In this document: in pieces, positions 1-7,042 of the stretch
Position numbering within the stretch: position 1 is the stretch's first letter
Layout of the letters: the number at the start of each line of letters is the position of its first letter
Assembly (NCBI RefSeq): GCF_000327285.1
Contig: NZ_HE998567.1
Span: 822,290-886,289 of the forward strand
Direction of reading: 5' to 3'
Source: Holdemania massiliensis AP2
GTDB taxonomy: Bacteria > Bacillota_I > Bacilli_A > Erysipelotrichales > Erysipelotrichaceae
DNA length: 64,000 nucleotides
The notes under the pieces: model-generated
The model's database searches: none
Told to the model about the DNA's origin: nothing
The model's input: only the letters and a program-made list of their open reading frames with translations
Translations under genes and position numbers: made by a program

Positions 1-87
1 CAAAATCTGCGCTGGATCCCAGAGCACATCGGTTGCCCAGCAATCCTTTCCTAACCAGATTTTGGCATTTCGTATTCTCGTTCGCAT
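1..87 (-). CDS. Amidohydrolase-like protein, N-terminal fragment (partial)
   Basis: Only the first 29 codons lie in the window; the gene runs off the left edge. The frame starts at an ATG preceded by a good AAGGAG ribosome binding site. The peptide begins MRTRIRNAKIWLG, which resembles the opening beta strand of cyclic amidohydrolases (imidazolonepropionase, dihydroorotase or deaminase type), where an 'I-x-N-A-x-I' strand precedes the metal-binding HxH. The metal ligands would lie outside the window, so the family assignment is only a guess. A sigma-A promoter and an attenuator-like hairpin lie upstream, so expression is probably controlled by premature termination. Confidence 0.4.
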   Translation of the reverse strand, partial: MRTRIRNAKIWLGKDCWATDVLWDPAQIL

Positions 88-130
88 TATTTTTCTCCTT
101 TGCCTGACTTACAGGGCAGACTCATCGCAG

Positions 131-159
131 AAAAAAATCAGCGGTCCCCCAACCTCTGA
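131..159 (-). terminator. Intrinsic terminator inside a 5' leader (attenuator)
   Basis: On the minus strand the arms TCAG-x-GGT and ACC-x-CTGA (138-159) close a G-rich loop and are followed at once by seven T. The hairpin sits about 45 nt upstream of the start codon at 87 and downstream of the promoter at 262-290, so it can only end leader transcription. Three further hairpins precede it: 232-254, 189-230 and 171-186. This is the layout of a riboswitch or attenuation leader; I could not match it to a known class. Confidence 0.65.
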
Positions 160-261
160 TTCCAATTTCTTTCCTTCAAACAGGAATGCAGTGAGCCCCA
201 CCAAGAGTCCATGGCGATTCTAAATCACTGATTGATAAACCACTCGTCTATCAATGAAGTA

Positions 262-290
262 ATCATACACAATCTTGTAAAAAAAGTCAA
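262..290 (-). promoter_or_regulatory. Sigma-A promoter for the leader of the partial amidohydrolase gene
   Basis: TTGACT (285-290) and TATGAT (262-267) are separated by exactly 17 bases on the minus strand. Transcription would start near 255, giving a leader of about 170 nt before the start codon at 87. Confidence 0.75.
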
Positions 291-371
291 TTCCTCATGT
301 AACAGTGAAAAACCACAAATCAAACAATCATTTCTTTTCTTTCATTCATTTACATTTCTTTCAGTGCAAAC

Positions 372-878
372 TCACTGCGAATTTCCGGATAAGATCTTTT
401 TTTCGTAGAGCTGAAATTCCAGGCTTACGTGCGGCACAATCTGTTTCTGTGAAGCCAGCGTCAAGAATTCCTCCCGCGTCACGCTGCGGGCGGCAACGAC
501 TTCTTCCGGCTGCAGCGTCAGTGCTGCAACATCAAAATCATGATCAAAGCGGTAAAGATCAACGATCGACCAGCCGCGGACAACCGTTCCGATATAGACC
601 AGATCTTCCGGCGGACACATCAGCCCAACTTCTTCCCGCAGTTCACGGCTGGCGCCTTCCCGGCTTGTTTCCCCAGCCAGAACCGATCCGCCGCTCATTT
701 CCCACAGGCAGCCATAGGGTTTATCCGGATGCCGTTGGGTTAGCAGAATCTCGCCCCGCCGGTTCACCGTCCAGATTTCCACGACCAGATGGTACTCCCC
801 CTGTGCCAGGGGTACACCGCGCGGATGCTGATGATCCAGTTTTTGCCGGTCCCAGGTATAACAATCCCACATTTCCAT
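372..878 (-). CDS. NUDIX hydrolase
   Basis: 168 residues. The Nudix box is complete: G64, E70, R78-E79, E82-E83 and G85 fit G-x5-E-x7-RE-x2-EE-x-G, so metal-dependent hydrolysis of a nucleoside diphosphate linked to another group is expected. The N-terminus (WDCYTWDRQKLD followed by HPRG and a YHLVVEIW strand) resembles Nudix proteins of the isopentenyl-diphosphate isomerase-like/YfcD group. The substrate cannot be read from sequence. AGGAGG lies just before the ATG. Only 13 bases separate it from the GGDEF gene upstream, so the two are probably co-transcribed. Confidence 0.85.
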   Translation of the reverse strand: MEMWDCYTWDRQKLDHQHPRGVPLAQGEYHLVVEIWTVNRRGEILLTQRHPDKPYGCLWEMSGGSVLAGETSREGASRELREEVGLMCPPEDLVYIGTVVRGWSIVDLYRFDHDFDVAALTLQPEEVVAARSVTREEFLTLASQKQIVPHVSLEFQLYEKKILSGNSQ

Positions 879-891
879 ATTCTGACCTCCT

Positions 892-1992
892 TTAATTCAC
901 TGCAATGTGATTCTTTCCACAGGCCTTCGCACAATACAGCGCCTCATCGGCATGTCGGAAACTCTGCAGCGCGGATTCTCCGCCCTGATGTTGATGAATG
1001 CCCAGGCTGATCGTCATCGACAGCTGCGGAAACCGTGTTTTCATCCGCTGATGAAAGCGTTCCTGAAGCTTCCGCATCTGGTTCTCTGCTTCTTCGTTGT
1101 CCGTGTCGCTCAGCACCAGACAAAATTCATCACCGCCGAAACGATACGCTGTCCCCTTTCCACAGGCTTCATTCAGCAGGCTTCCCAATTCACTTAATAC
1201 CTGATCCCCGTTGAGATGACCGAGCTGATCATTGATTTGTTTGAAATCATCAATATCCAGCAAAACCAGAACATAGTTTCGCTGCATTTCCAAGTCTTCA
1301 AAGCACCGGTTCAGTGCGCTGCGGCTGCCCACTCCCGTTAAGGCATCATGGCTGACCTTCTGCTGCAGGGAAAACCGTTCCATATCATGCCGGCGGCTGA
1401 TCTGCTGGCGGCGGTGCTGAAACTCCAGAAGCTCCCAGCAAGCGGCAAGCGTTCCGGCCTGAACCAAAAGACAGATCAAAATATCACTGAAATAGTAAGC
1501 TGTGATAATTTTGTCTGGATCCCAGGATGGCATAAACGCACTGAACACACACAGCACCATGCCCAGCACGGCAATCGTCACCGTCAGCCGTTTACGCTCA
1601 TACAAGGTTGTCAGCAGCGTCGGCAGAACAAACATCATATATACGGACGTAAAAGCGCCATGGATGACGGTAATCACAAAGCAAAGCAGCGTCATCGTGA
1701 TTGCCACCATGCGGTCTTTTTGATTTTCTTTCCATTTGGGATTCTCAATGAACTTCCGGCAGCCCAGCACCAGCGCTCCATTGATGACGGTCGGCACCAC
1801 AACATAACGAAGCAGATAAGTTGGTACAGTACAGCTGATCAGCGATGCGGCATCCAAGACAAAGAACAGTAAAATCTCCGCTATCGCCGTCCCGGCAGCC
1901 AAAACAGCGCAGACACGCCAATGCAGATTCCGCCAATAGGTTGAGAGCTGGCGTTCCTGTTTCTGAATTTCAACCAGAACTTTTTCTTCCAC
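892..1992 (-). CDS. Membrane diguanylate cyclase (GGDEF)
   Basis: 366 residues, GTG start with a GGGAGG site 8 bases upstream. The first 190 residues contain about six hydrophobic segments (roughly 26-47, 51-77, 96-115, 116-131, 137-154, 168-187) forming an integral membrane sensor. A short linker leads to a GGDEF domain from about residue 213 (DALTGVGSRSALN) with an intact GGDEF signature at 286-290. An enzyme making cyclic di-GMP from two GTP is therefore expected. The usual RxxD product-inhibition site upstream of GGDEF is not present, so feedback inhibition may be absent. The signal sensed by the membrane part is unknown. It is followed closely by a Nudix gene. Confidence 0.9.
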   Translation of the reverse strand: MEEKVLVEIQKQERQLSTYWRNLHWRVCAVLAAGTAIAEILLFFVLDAASLISCTVPTYLLRYVVVPTVINGALVLGCRKFIENPKWKENQKDRMVAITMTLLCFVITVIHGAFTSVYMMFVLPTLLTTLYERKRLTVTIAVLGMVLCVFSAFMPSWDPDKIITAYYFSDILICLLVQAGTLAACWELLEFQHRRQQISRRHDMERFSLQQKVSHDALTGVGSRSALNRCFEDLEMQRNYVLVLLDIDDFKQINDQLGHLNGDQVLSELGSLLNEACGKGTAYRFGGDEFCLVLSDTDNEEAENQMRKLQERFHQRMKTRFPQLSMTISLGIHQHQGGESALQSFRHADEALYCAKACGKNHIAVN

Positions 1993-2103
1993 GCCTGAAC
2001 CCTCCCGTCTTTTTTTAAGTTTATCACACTCTGCCCCCTGTCCTCAAGAAATTTTCCTGATCCCCACTTCTCGGCTGAAATCTCAAAGTCATTTTTTGGG
2101 GCT

Positions 2104-2137
2104 GCAAAACAAAAACTGCCGGCGTTTCACCGACAGT
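2104..2137 (-). terminator. Terminator of the methionine-uptake operon
   Basis: Just after the stop of the last metQ gene the minus strand carries ACTG-x-CGG, a six-base loop, CCG-x-CAGT and a T-rich tail (TTTTTGTTTT). This is a standard intrinsic terminator. Confidence 0.7.
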
Positions 2138-2146
2138 CTGCTGCAT

Positions 2147-2992
2147 TTATTTTACAGGGACAACCAGGCCGTTGTAATGCTCGCTGATATAACTGCGAAT
2201 CTCATCGCTGGTCAGAACATCAATCAGAACCTGCGTCTTTGCCGATGCTTCTTCCCCTTCACGCACCGCAATGATATTGGCATAGGTCTGAGCACCTTCG
2301 GAATCCGCTTGTTCCGAGGTCAGAAGCAAATCCGTAATCTTAGCATCCAGCGCATAGTTTCCGTTGACAATCGCAAAATCCACATCGTTCTTTGTCTGAG
2401 CCACTAAGGAAGCATCAATTTCTACAATGCTGACGTTGTATGGATTTTCCACGATATCGACCGGCGTTGCTTTCAAGCCGACCCCATCCTTCAGTTTGAT
2501 ATAACCTAAGCTTTCCAACAGCTGCAAAGCCCGTGCTTCATTGGTTCCGTCATTCGGTACGGCAAAGCTGCATCCGCCTTGTTCAATTACAGCCAGATCG
2601 CTGGAACGCCCGGCATAAATCCCTAACGGTTCAAAGTGGATGCCTCCGGCAGAGACCAGATGCGTGCCATGATCTTCGTTGAATTGTTCCAGATATGGAT
2701 AATGCTGGAAATAGTTCGCATCCAGATCGCCTTGTTCCAAGGCTGTGTTCGGGGTTACATAATCCGAGAACTCAACAATTTTCAGCGTATATCCCTGCGC
2801 TTCAAATAACGGTTCAGCCTGTTCCAGAATTTCCGCATGCGGAGAGGTTGTTGCGCCAATCGTAATGACGACTTTTTCCTCAGGATCCTGCGGGACTGCC
2901 GAAGGATCAGCAACGGATGGTTTGGACGAACAGCCGGCGATCAGTCCGGCACACACCAACAGTGTGCTTAAGCGTTTCAAAGTTGTTTTCAT
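2147..2992 (-). CDS. metQ: MetQ/NlpA-family substrate-binding lipoprotein (second copy)
   Basis: 281 residues. The signal peptide ends in the lipobox LIAGC at residues 17-21, predicting a lipid-anchored binding protein outside the membrane. The body has the NlpA/MetQ pattern: 'IGATTSPHAEILEQ', 'EFSDYVTPNTALEQGDLDANYFQH' (in pieces) and an 'IVNGNYALDA' segment near the ligand cleft. It should deliver methionine, or a related amino acid, to the MetNI permease encoded just upstream in the same direction. It has its own Met-specific T-box leader at 3021-3290, so it can be induced separately from metNIQ. It is clearly diverged from the other MetQ at 3346-4176, so ligand preference may differ. Confidence 0.88.
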   Translation of the reverse strand: MKTTLKRLSTLLVCAGLIAGCSSKPSVADPSAVPQDPEEKVVITIGATTSPHAEILEQAEPLFEAQGYTLKIVEFSDYVTPNTALEQGDLDANYFQHYPYLEQFNEDHGTHLVSAGGIHFEPLGIYAGRSSDLAVIEQGGCSFAVPNDGTNEARALQLLESLGYIKLKDGVGLKATPVDIVENPYNVSIVEIDASLVAQTKNDVDFAIVNGNYALDAKITDLLLTSEQADSEGAQTYANIIAVREGEEASAKTQVLIDVLTSDEIRSYISEHYNGLVVPVK

Positions 2993-3020
2993 CTTGATTT
3001 CTCCTTTAAATTTTTATAAC

Positions 3021-3290
3021 AAAAGGCTCCCATCCTTGATCAAGGACGGAAGCCTCCGTGTTACCACCTTTATTTGCCAAACCCTCACGGATTCAGCCTC
3101 ATTCAGTTCTGTCTTTTGATGAAGAAGAACTGCATCGCGCTAACGGGCGACTCCCGTCGGCAGCTACCCCTGAAATTTCTGGCTCGCGGCCGCGGCTTGC
3201 AGACCATGTTCCAACGGTTTTCCCTTCGGCCTTTCACCCTCTGCCGATCGCTTTTTCAGTTCTTCCCGCTGTACTCTTCTGCGCACTGCC
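3021..3290 (-). promoter_or_regulatory. T-box leader, methionine specifier, upstream of second metQ
   Basis: On the minus strand the T-box proper reads AAGGTGGTAACACGG (3056-3070). It is followed by a strong terminator hairpin whose arms (GGCTTCCGTCC and its partner ending GGGAGCC) span 3025-3054 with a short T run at 3021-3024. Upstream, a stem I-like region contains GAACATGGTCT; its ATG at 3205-3207 is in the position expected of the specifier codon, matching tRNA-Met. Uncharged tRNA-Met should stabilise the antiterminator and switch on the metQ gene. The exact 5' end is not resolved; no clean promoter was found, so part of the signal may come from readthrough of metQ. Confidence 0.85.
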
Positions 3291-3345
3291 TTGACTATTC
3301 TTATTTTCAAGTTCTTTTTTCTATTTTTTGGGAATCTGACGAAGC

Positions 3346-4176
3346 TTATTTCCAAGCTGGAATCAGAGCACCGTCATACTGATCATTGATGATCTGTGCC
3401 ACGGCATCCGTCTGGAACAGTTCGCAGATTTTCTTATATACCGCATCATCCTTATCCGCCGTACGGGCCGCAATGATATTGATATAGGGATTGTCTGAGC
3501 CTTCCTGCACCGTTTCCATAAAGATCGAATCCTTATTTGGAGATAATCCGGAGTCAATCGCAATCGTACCGTTGATGAAGCCCGCGGTCACATCCGGAAG
3601 AATGCTTGGAATCGTATTGGCTTCAATTTCGATCAGTTCAATGTTGACGTTGTACTTAGTAATATCGGTCACCGACGGCGTATAGCCTTTGGACGGATCC
3701 ACTTCCAGATAGCCTAAGCTTTCCAGCAGCTTGATCGCCCGGCCGCCGTTGGTAACATCTGAGGCAATCGCGATCTTATCGCCGTCCTGAATTTCATCAA
3801 TGCTTGTAATTTTCTTGGAATACAGACTTAACGGCGCTAATACCGTTTCGCCGATGGCCGTCAGATCATAGCCGTTGGCTTCACAATCCTTATCAAAGTA
3901 AGCGTAATGCTGGAAGCTGTCAATATCAATATCTCCGGCGGCCAGGGCTTTGTTGACCATCGCATAATCACTGAACGTGACAAATTCAATCGTGACGTTG
4001 TCCTTTGCCATTTCATCGATGATCGGCTGCCAATATTCATTGTTTTCCCCGATCACGCCGACCTTGACCGTCCGGGCTTCCGAGCCTTCCGGTGTTGAAT
4101 TGGAATTTTCTTTTGGTGCTGAGCTGCAGCCGGCAAGAACCAGTGCCGCCAATAAACAACATAATAATTTTTTCAT
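3346..4176 (-). CDS. metQ: Methionine ABC transporter substrate-binding lipoprotein
   Basis: 276 residues with an N-terminal signal peptide and lipobox LAGC (residues 14-17). The mature part has the NlpA/MetQ fold signatures 'VKVGVIGENNEYWQPI', 'FVTFSDYAMVNKAL', 'GDIDIDSFQHYAYF' and 'FINGTIAIDSGL'. It is 13 bases behind metI, which fixes its role as the binding protein of the MetNIQ importer for methionine. It ends just before a second T-box leader. Confidence 0.92.
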   Translation of the reverse strand: MKKLLCCLLAALVLAGCSSAPKENSNSTPEGSEARTVKVGVIGENNEYWQPIIDEMAKDNVTIEFVTFSDYAMVNKALAAGDIDIDSFQHYAYFDKDCEANGYDLTAIGETVLAPLSLYSKKITSIDEIQDGDKIAIASDVTNGGRAIKLLESLGYLEVDPSKGYTPSVTDITKYNVNIELIEIEANTIPSILPDVTAGFINGTIAIDSGLSPNKDSIFMETVQEGSDNPYINIIAARTADKDDAVYKKICELFQTDAVAQIINDQYDGALIPAWK

Positions 4177-4189
4177 TTTCTTTTCCCCC

Positions 4190-4861
4190 TTAATGTGTTG
4201 TTTTCTTGATGATCACGTCGCCGATCGCCTGCGCGACGGTAACGAGAATCAAAATAATCAGAATCGTAACCCAGATGACATCCGGCTCGCTGCGTTGGTG
4301 ACCGTAGCGAATCGCAAAATCGCCTAACCCGCCGGCCCCGACAACGCCAGCCATGGCAGTCAATCCGATTAACGAGATGAACGTGATCGTCGTTGCCCGG
4401 GCAATCGCAGGAATCGACTCTTTCAGATAGACTCGAAAGATGATCTGCAGCGGAGAATCCCCCATCGCCTGAGCAGCCTCAATCAGACCGCCGTCTACCT
4501 CGGCCAGCGCCAGTTCAATCTGACGGGAGAAAAACGGCACCGTTCCGATAATCAGCGGGATGATCGCTCCTTTGACGCCGATGCCCGTTCCCATGATCGC
4601 CCGCGACAGGAATAACGTCGCCGGTACCAAGATAATAAACGGAATCGAACGCAGGATGTTGATGATCTTATCCAAAATCCAGTAAACCGGATGGCATTCC
4701 ATGATGCCCCCTCTGCGGGTGACGATCAGGATGACGCCGAAGAACAGACCGAGGATAAACGAGATGGATCCCGACCAGCCCATCATCTGAAACGTTTCCA
4801 GAATGCTTTGAATCAGCTTGGGAATCTTGACCATGACATTGGGGATTAATTGTTCCAGCAT
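4190..4861 (-). CDS. metI: Methionine ABC transporter permease
   Basis: 223 residues with about five hydrophobic segments and the EAA loop 'EAAQAMGDSPLQIIFRVYLKESIP' region (near residue 130) that docks on the ATPase. Length and sequence fit MetI. Its start overlaps the end of metN by 16 bases, so the two are translationally coupled, and metQ follows after 13 bases. Confidence 0.94.
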   Translation of the reverse strand: MLEQLIPNVMVKIPKLIQSILETFQMMGWSGSISFILGLFFGVILIVTRRGGIMECHPVYWILDKIINILRSIPFIILVPATLFLSRAIMGTGIGVKGAIIPLIIGTVPFFSRQIELALAEVDGGLIEAAQAMGDSPLQIIFRVYLKESIPAIARATTITFISLIGLTAMAGVVGAGGLGDFAIRYGHQRSEPDVIWVTILIILILVTVAQAIGDVIIKKTTH

Positions 4862-5886
4862 TTCAGCACCTCCACTTCAATGTTGTAATGCTTGAGCTCA
4901 GCTTCCGCCTTGCGCATCGCTTCCTCACTGCCTTCCAGCATGACGATCAAACTGCCCAAGGCCGCCTGCTGGATCACTTCGACATTGCCGAACACGATGT
5001 TGCAGACAACGTCATATTTTTTTGACAGCTGCGAAATCAGCGCTTCCTTGGTTTCTTCCGCTCCATAGGTCAACTTCAATAACCGCTGGCCTTTGTGCAG
5101 CTGGACGATTTCCGCGCCGTTGTCGATCAGCTCGTAAATCTTGGTGATCGGATTGGTGGAATTGATGAAATCCATCGTCATCTGCGCTTTGGGATGAGAG
5201 AAGATATCGAGAATGTTGCCTGTTTCTACAACCTTGCCCAATTCCATAACCGCGACCCGATTGCAGATTTCCTTGATCACAGCCATCTCATGCGTAATCA
5301 GAACAATCGTAATCCCCAGCTTCTGATTGACTTCCTTTAACAGCTTGAGAATGCTGGAAGTCGTCTGCGGATCCAATGCGCTGGTTGCTTCATCGCACAG
5401 CAGCACTTTCGGATCGTTGGCCAAGGCCCGGGCGATCGCAACACGCTGTTTCTGTCCGCCGGACAGCTCAGAGGGATAAGCGTTCAGCTTTTCACTCAAG
5501 CCGACCAGTTCCAGCAAATCCTTCACCTTTTTATCGATCTGCGCCTTAGTCAGCTTGCTTCCCTTTAATGGATAGGCAATGTTCTGATACACCGTGCGCG
5601 AACGCATCAGATTGAAGTGCTGGAAGATCATGCCGATCTTCTTGCGGATTTTGCGGAGCTCAGTTTCTTTCAGCTTTGTGATATCGACGCCGTCAATCCG
5701 TACCTGACCGGAAGTCGGCCGTTCCAGCAGATTGACGCAGCGGACCAGCGTGGATTTACCAGCCCCGGAAAAACCGATAATACCGAAGATATCCCCGTCT
5801 TCGATTCTCAGATTGACATCTTTGCAGGCCTCGACATTCAGGTCCTTTGTCGTAAATGTTTTATTGACTCCGACCAGTTCTATCAT
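4846..5886 (-). CDS. metN: Methionine ABC transporter ATP-binding protein
   Basis: 346 residues. Walker A is GFSGAGKST near residue 39, the ABC signature is LSGGQKQR and Walker B is VLLCDEATSALD. The last 80 residues form a C-terminal NIL domain ('YDVVCNIVFGNVEVIQQAALGSL' in pieces) that binds methionine and trans-inhibits transport in MetN proteins. It is the first gene of the T-box-controlled metN-metI-metQ operon. Confidence 0.95.
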   Translation of the reverse strand: MIELVGVNKTFTTKDLNVEACKDVNLRIEDGDIFGIIGFSGAGKSTLVRCVNLLERPTSGQVRIDGVDITKLKETELRKIRKKIGMIFQHFNLMRSRTVYQNIAYPLKGSKLTKAQIDKKVKDLLELVGLSEKLNAYPSELSGGQKQRVAIARALANDPKVLLCDEATSALDPQTTSSILKLLKEVNQKLGITIVLITHEMAVIKEICNRVAVMELGKVVETGNILDIFSHPKAQMTMDFINSTNPITKIYELIDNGAEIVQLHKGQRLLKLTYGAEETKEALISQLSKKYDVVCNIVFGNVEVIQQAALGSLIVMLEGSEEAMRKAEAELKHYNIEVEVLKCWNN

Positions 5887-5907
5887 TTTCCTCTTCCTTC
5901 CTTAAAA

Positions 5908-6179
5908 TAAAAACTCCCGTCCCCAACAAGGACGAGAGTTGATTTCCCGTGTTACCACCTTAATTTACAGTCCACTCACGCTGACTGCCTCTTCCGGTAC
6001 GCGTTTGTTCAACGTTATACCGTATCACGTTAACGGGTGAATCCGTCATAGCCTAAGTTTCCCTCGGTATGCAGCTCCAAGACCATTTTCACAACGATTT
6101 TCACTGCCCTTTTTCAGCATCCGGGCTCTCTGTCCAGTTTCCATCGAAGTTACTATTCTTTTCAAAGCCTTTGTTTATG
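5908..6179 (-). promoter_or_regulatory. T-box leader, methionine specifier, upstream of metNIQ
   Basis: The minus strand carries the T-box AAGGTGGTAACACGGG (about 5949-5964) followed by a terminator hairpin AACTCTCGTCC / GGGACGGGAGTT with a T-rich tail (5908-5940). In the stem I region the context GAAAATGGTCTTGG places an ATG at 6084-6086 as the specifier codon. That core (ATGGTCT) is shared with the leader at 3021-3290. A perfect promoter lies at 6186-6214, so the leader is about 240 nt from start site to terminator. Methionine starvation, through uncharged tRNA-Met, should induce the importer. Confidence 0.9.
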
Positions 6180-6185
6180 TACCTG

Positions 6186-6214
6186 ATTATAGTTCACTCT
6201 TTTTACAGAGTCAA
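6186..6214 (-). promoter_or_regulatory. Sigma-A promoter of the metNIQ operon
   Basis: TTGACT (6209-6214), a 17-base spacer and a consensus TATAAT (6186-6191) on the minus strand. It lies directly upstream of the T-box leader. Confidence 0.9.
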
Positions 6215-6322
6215 TCTTTTTTTCAAATTTTCTTCAGTTTCATGTCAAAGCTTGCAGAAACTCGCTGTCCAATTTACAAAATCTGAACAGGACCTGACTT
6301 CTGCCCATTTTTTAAGCAGCGT

Positions 6323-7042
6323 TTACAACACATCCAGACCTAAGTATTCACGAATCAGCTCCGGGTTGGAATTGACAATCAGTGAAGTCGGCAGCTGTGC
6401 AGCTGCACAGACTTCCTCGCAGCGCTGAAACTGGCCGATTGCATCGCAATAGTGAGCGTCGCTGCCAAACAGTACCGGAACATTGTGCTGCCTGCAATAT
6501 TGCAGCATCCCCAGCATATTCTCACGGCCGCCGACGCGGGAGCTTTTCGGATTCATCGAGGAATTGTTGACCTCGATTAAAGTATGCGTTTCTTTGCAGG
6601 CCAGAACCACCGCTTCCTGATCAATCGGATAGCGGGAGTCATCCGGATGGCCCAGGATTTTGACAAAGGGATTATGCACGGCGTTGATCATCGCCTGGGT
6701 ATTTTCAGCTTCGGTGTGGTGGGGGCCGAAGCAGGGAACATGCAGCGATGCAATCGCATAATCGAGCATTTTCAGCGTGCTTTCATCGAGATCCACATGA
6801 CCTTCTACATCCATAATGTTGAGTTCCGCGCCTTTCAGCACCCGAATCCCCTGCACCAAATCCGGTACGACATGAAGATTACGGAAGTAGAACAAATGCG
6901 TGGAGCCCGGCATTTTCGGGGCATGATCGCTGATCCCGTAAATTTTCAAACCGTGCTGCTTCGCGGCTGCAATATTTTCGTTCAGCGTGCTGTAAGCATG
7001 ACCACTGACGATGGTATGGGTATGCAGATCCAAATAAATCAT
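6323..7042 (-). CDS. PHP-domain phosphoesterase (YcdX-like)
   Basis: 239 residues. The opening DLHTHTIVSGHAYST motif supplies the first metal ligands (HxH). Further ligands appear in GISDHAP, in the glutamate of 'LKGAELNI', in 'ILGHPDD' and in the C-terminal 'GSDAHY'. This set matches the polymerase-and-histidinol-phosphatase superfamily, YcdX branch, which uses a trinuclear metal site to hydrolyse phosphate esters. The substrate is unknown. The start overlaps the end of the serine hydrolase gene by four bases (ATGA), so the two proteins are translationally coupled and may share a pathway. Confidence 0.88.
   Translation of the reverse strand: MIYLDLHTHTIVSGHAYSTLNENIAAAKQHGLKIYGISDHAPKMPGSTHLFYFRNLHVVPDLVQGIRVLKGAELNIMDVEGHVDLDESTLKMLDYAIASLHVPCFGPHHTEAENTQAMINAVHNPFVKILGHPDDSRYPIDQEAVVLACKETHTLIEVNNSSMNPKSSRVGGRENMLGMLQYCRQHNVPVLFGSDAHYCDAIGQFQRCEEVCAAAQLPTSLIVNSNPELIREYLGLDVL

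Noticed and set aside
88-290. A T-box assignment for the first leader
   Set aside because: The leader is shorter than usual, no specifier context or AGTA-type stem I features are visible, and the GGGTGG-ACCGC match is only partial.
3058-3382. Several plus-strand open frames of 60-100 codons over the second metQ leader
   Set aside because: They lie over the minus-strand T-box structure, have no ribosome sites and show no coding pattern.
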